6,904 bases of DNA, from positions 1 to 6,904 of the forward strand of contig JANXWM010000005.1 in NCBI GenBank assembly GCA_025351145.1. The letters are read 5' to 3'. The position numbers and the translations under genes are program-made. Every line of letters starts with the position of its first letter. Position 1 is the stretch's first letter. This DNA is from Chitinophagaceae bacterium (GTDB lineage: Bacteria; Bacteroidota; Bacteroidia; Chitinophagales; Chitinophagaceae). The notes under the pieces were generated by a model. The model saw nothing but the letters and a program-made list of their open reading frames with translations, ran no database searches and was not told the origin of the DNA. Shown here one piece after another: positions 5,349-6,904 of this stretch.

Positions 5349-6767
5349 ATGAACACGAAAAACAATAATAAACGTCCGCCTGCATCCGTGATATTTATTT
5401 TTGGCGGCAGCGGCGATTTAAACAAAAGAAAACTGGCACCCGCCTTATTCAATTTATTTATCGATGAATGGATGCCTGAAAAATTCTCAATTGTAGGCCT
5501 TGGCCGCACTGAATATTCAAACGATAAATTCCGCGAACATTTGCTGGAAAGCATTCAGCAGTTCAGCCGCCGTAAGGGCGAACAAAATGGGTACTGGGCC
5601 GGGTTTAGTCAACAGGTTTCTTACCTGCAAATGGATGCAGAAAATGCGGCGTCTTACTCCAAAATAAGCGATCATGTAAAAGAACTGGAACAGCAATGGG
5701 GCGAGCATCCAAACGTGATTTTTTATCTCGCGGTTGCCCCGCAATTAGTGCCGGATATTGCGAGCAAATTAGGCGCATTAAATATTTGTGCCGACACACG
5801 ATGTACCCGCATAGTTATTGAAAAACCTTTTGGCCACGATCTTACAAGCGCAACAGAACTCAATGCGTTGTTAACCGGTATGTTTGCCGAAGACCAGATA
5901 TATCGTATAGATCATTACCTGGGCAAAGAAACCGTACAAAACATACTGGCACTGCGTTTCGCTAATGCATTGTTCGAGCCTATCTGGAACCGCAACTATA
6001 TAGATCATGTGCAGATAACCGTGGCAGAAACGGTGGGCGTAGAGGGCCGTGGCGGTTATTATGAGCAAAGTGGCGCATTGCGAGATATGGTGCAAAACCA
6101 TATTCTGCAACTGCTCTGCATGGTGGGTATGGAAGCGCCGGTAAGTTTTGAAGCCAATGAAATTCGCAATAAAAAAGTGGATGTGCTCAATGCCCTGCGT
6201 AAAATAAGCAAAGACCAGGTACACGAATATGCAGTGCGTGGGCAGTACTCCGAGGGATGGATGAAAGGTGAAAAAGCAAAAGCCTACCGCCAGGAAGATA
6301 AGGTTGATGCCAACTCAACGGTTGAAACCTTTGCCGCGGTAAAATTTTACATTGATAACTGGCGCTGGCAGGATGTGCCTTTTTATGTGCGCACCGGAAA
6401 ATTCCTGCACCAGAAAACCTCTATTATTACCATACAATTCAAGCAGGCTCCGCATTTTGCCTTTCCGCCGGAAGCGGCAGAAACATGGCGCAGCAACCGT
6501 TTAACCATCAGCATTCAGCCAGAGATGGATATCCGTTTACGGTTCCAGGCAAAGCGCCCGGGGCAAAGTATGACGCTCAATCCCGTTGATATGATCTTCA
6601 GTTACCACGATGCCTACGATGGCCAGGAACCAGAAGCTTATGAAACATTGTTGCTCGATGTTATGGAAGGCAATGCCACACAGTTCATGCGCAGCGACCA
6701 GGTGGAAGCTGCATGGAAAGTAGTAATGCCAATTATAGAAGCTTGGGAAGCCCGGCCACCCGTAGAT
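5349..6767 (+). CDS. zwf: Glucose-6-phosphate 1-dehydrogenase (Zwf), 3' end missing
   Basis: Zwf oxidises glucose-6-phosphate to 6-phosphogluconolactone with reduction of NADP, the entry to the oxidative pentose phosphate pathway. The frame from ATG 5349 is uninterrupted. Visible motifs are IFGGSGDLNKRKL (17-29, nucleotide binding); VGLGR with R53 at the position that contacts the NADP 2'-phosphate in the Leuconostoc enzyme; EKPFGHD (158-164); the catalytic signature R186-I-D188-H189-Y-L-G-K193-E; and H251 in ALRDMVQNH, which corresponds to the general base His240 of Leuconostoc. Homology continues through DQVEAAWKVVMPIIEAWEA to about residue 470. The expected last ~35-40 residues are absent, because the sequence switches at about 6750-6767 to very GC-rich DNA. 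The frame happens to stay open to the window end (6904), but those residues (Arg/Gly/Ala-rich) are not Zwf. The start is supported by GGAGG nine bases upstream. It probably functions with gnd upstream; the usual lactonase gene is not visible. Confidence 0.95.
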
Positions 6768-6902
6768 GTTCAGCGGGTTGTCGGTGGGCGCCGGCGTGAT
6801 CACCCAGGCCCTCCCGGTCGCGCCGCTCGCGCCGCTCTGGTCGGCGAAGGTCTGGAGCCGATCGCGCAGGAGCACGAACGCGGCTTCGCCGGTGACGCCC
6901 TT
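6750..6902 (-). CDS. Fragment of an unidentified gene from a high-GC source
   Basis: The last ~140 bases are about 75% GC (93 of the final 124), whereas the preceding zwf is near 50%. Read on the minus strand from 6902 to 6750 they give 51 codons with no stop, of which 49 end in G or C. That is the signature of a coding strand from a high-GC genome. The peptide reads KGVTGEAAFVLLRDRLQTF, continues through SGASGATGRAWVITPAPTDN and reaches NPLNIYGWPG; beyond that the frame runs into antisense zwf. I do not recognise a family. Both ends are missing: the upstream end by the window edge, the downstream end by the junction, whose exact base cannot be fixed between about 6745 and 6770. A chimeric assembly or library join is the likeliest origin; a real integration is less likely. 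Confidence 0.45.
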
Positions 6903-6904
6903 CG

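Noticed and set aside
5871..6224. 117-codon minus-strand frame inside zwf
   Set aside because: It is antisense to conserved Zwf catalytic segments and has no independent support.
6768..6904. Continuation of the zwf reading frame to the window end as a Zwf C-terminal extension
   Set aside because: The residues are Arg/Gly/Ala-rich, lack the expected Zwf C-terminal motifs and coincide with the GC jump; the minus strand has the better coding signature.

Overview
The window reads as a Bacteroidota chromosome segment, most likely from a Chitinophagaceae-like bacterium. The evidence is the AT-rich spacers, mostly A-rich leaders without Shine-Dalgarno sequences, the protein flavour of every recognisable gene, and a particular combination of small stress genes. 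The family-level placement rests on recall of similar sequences, not on a search. All confident genes lie on the + strand. The final ~140 bases are very GC-rich and do not belong with the rest; they look like a chimeric join.

Left part (1-2916), AT-rich. After a possible partial minus-strand gene at the left edge and an apparently empty spacer come a single-domain CheY-like response regulator (459-878), a 49-residue two-helix membrane protein of the lmo0937 family (1153-1302), a CsbD-like stress protein (1510-1710), a strong hairpin terminator (1733-1771) and an AI-2E/UPF0118 family membrane transporter (1789-2916). Together this resembles a small envelope or general-stress locus. The terminator suggests the transporter is transcribed at least partly separately.

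Right part (3270-6767), more GC-balanced. This holds the oxidative pentose phosphate genes gnd (6-phosphogluconate dehydrogenase, complete, 470 aa) and zwf (glucose-6-phosphate dehydrogenase, missing its C-terminal tail), with a VOC/glyoxalase-fold protein between them. Zwf converts glucose-6-phosphate to 6-phosphogluconolactone; after hydrolysis (the lactonase gene is not in this window), Gnd makes ribulose-5-phosphate and CO2. Zwf keeps the arginine expected for NADP binding. Gnd has Asp-Leu-Asp where NADP enzymes carry Asn-Arg-Ser/Thr, so the two steps may feed different cofactor pools.

Three diverged copies of a ~80-base dispersed repeat sit in three spacers: before csbD, before gnd (inverted) and before zwf. 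The copy before gnd is read through by a 59-residue in-frame extension that could mislead start calling. The zwf leader has a perfect GGAGG inside a small hairpin. No rRNA, tRNA, CRISPR array, insertion sequence or clearly new multi-gene system was seen. The most unusual signals are the repeat family, the Gnd cofactor pocket and the foreign 3' end.
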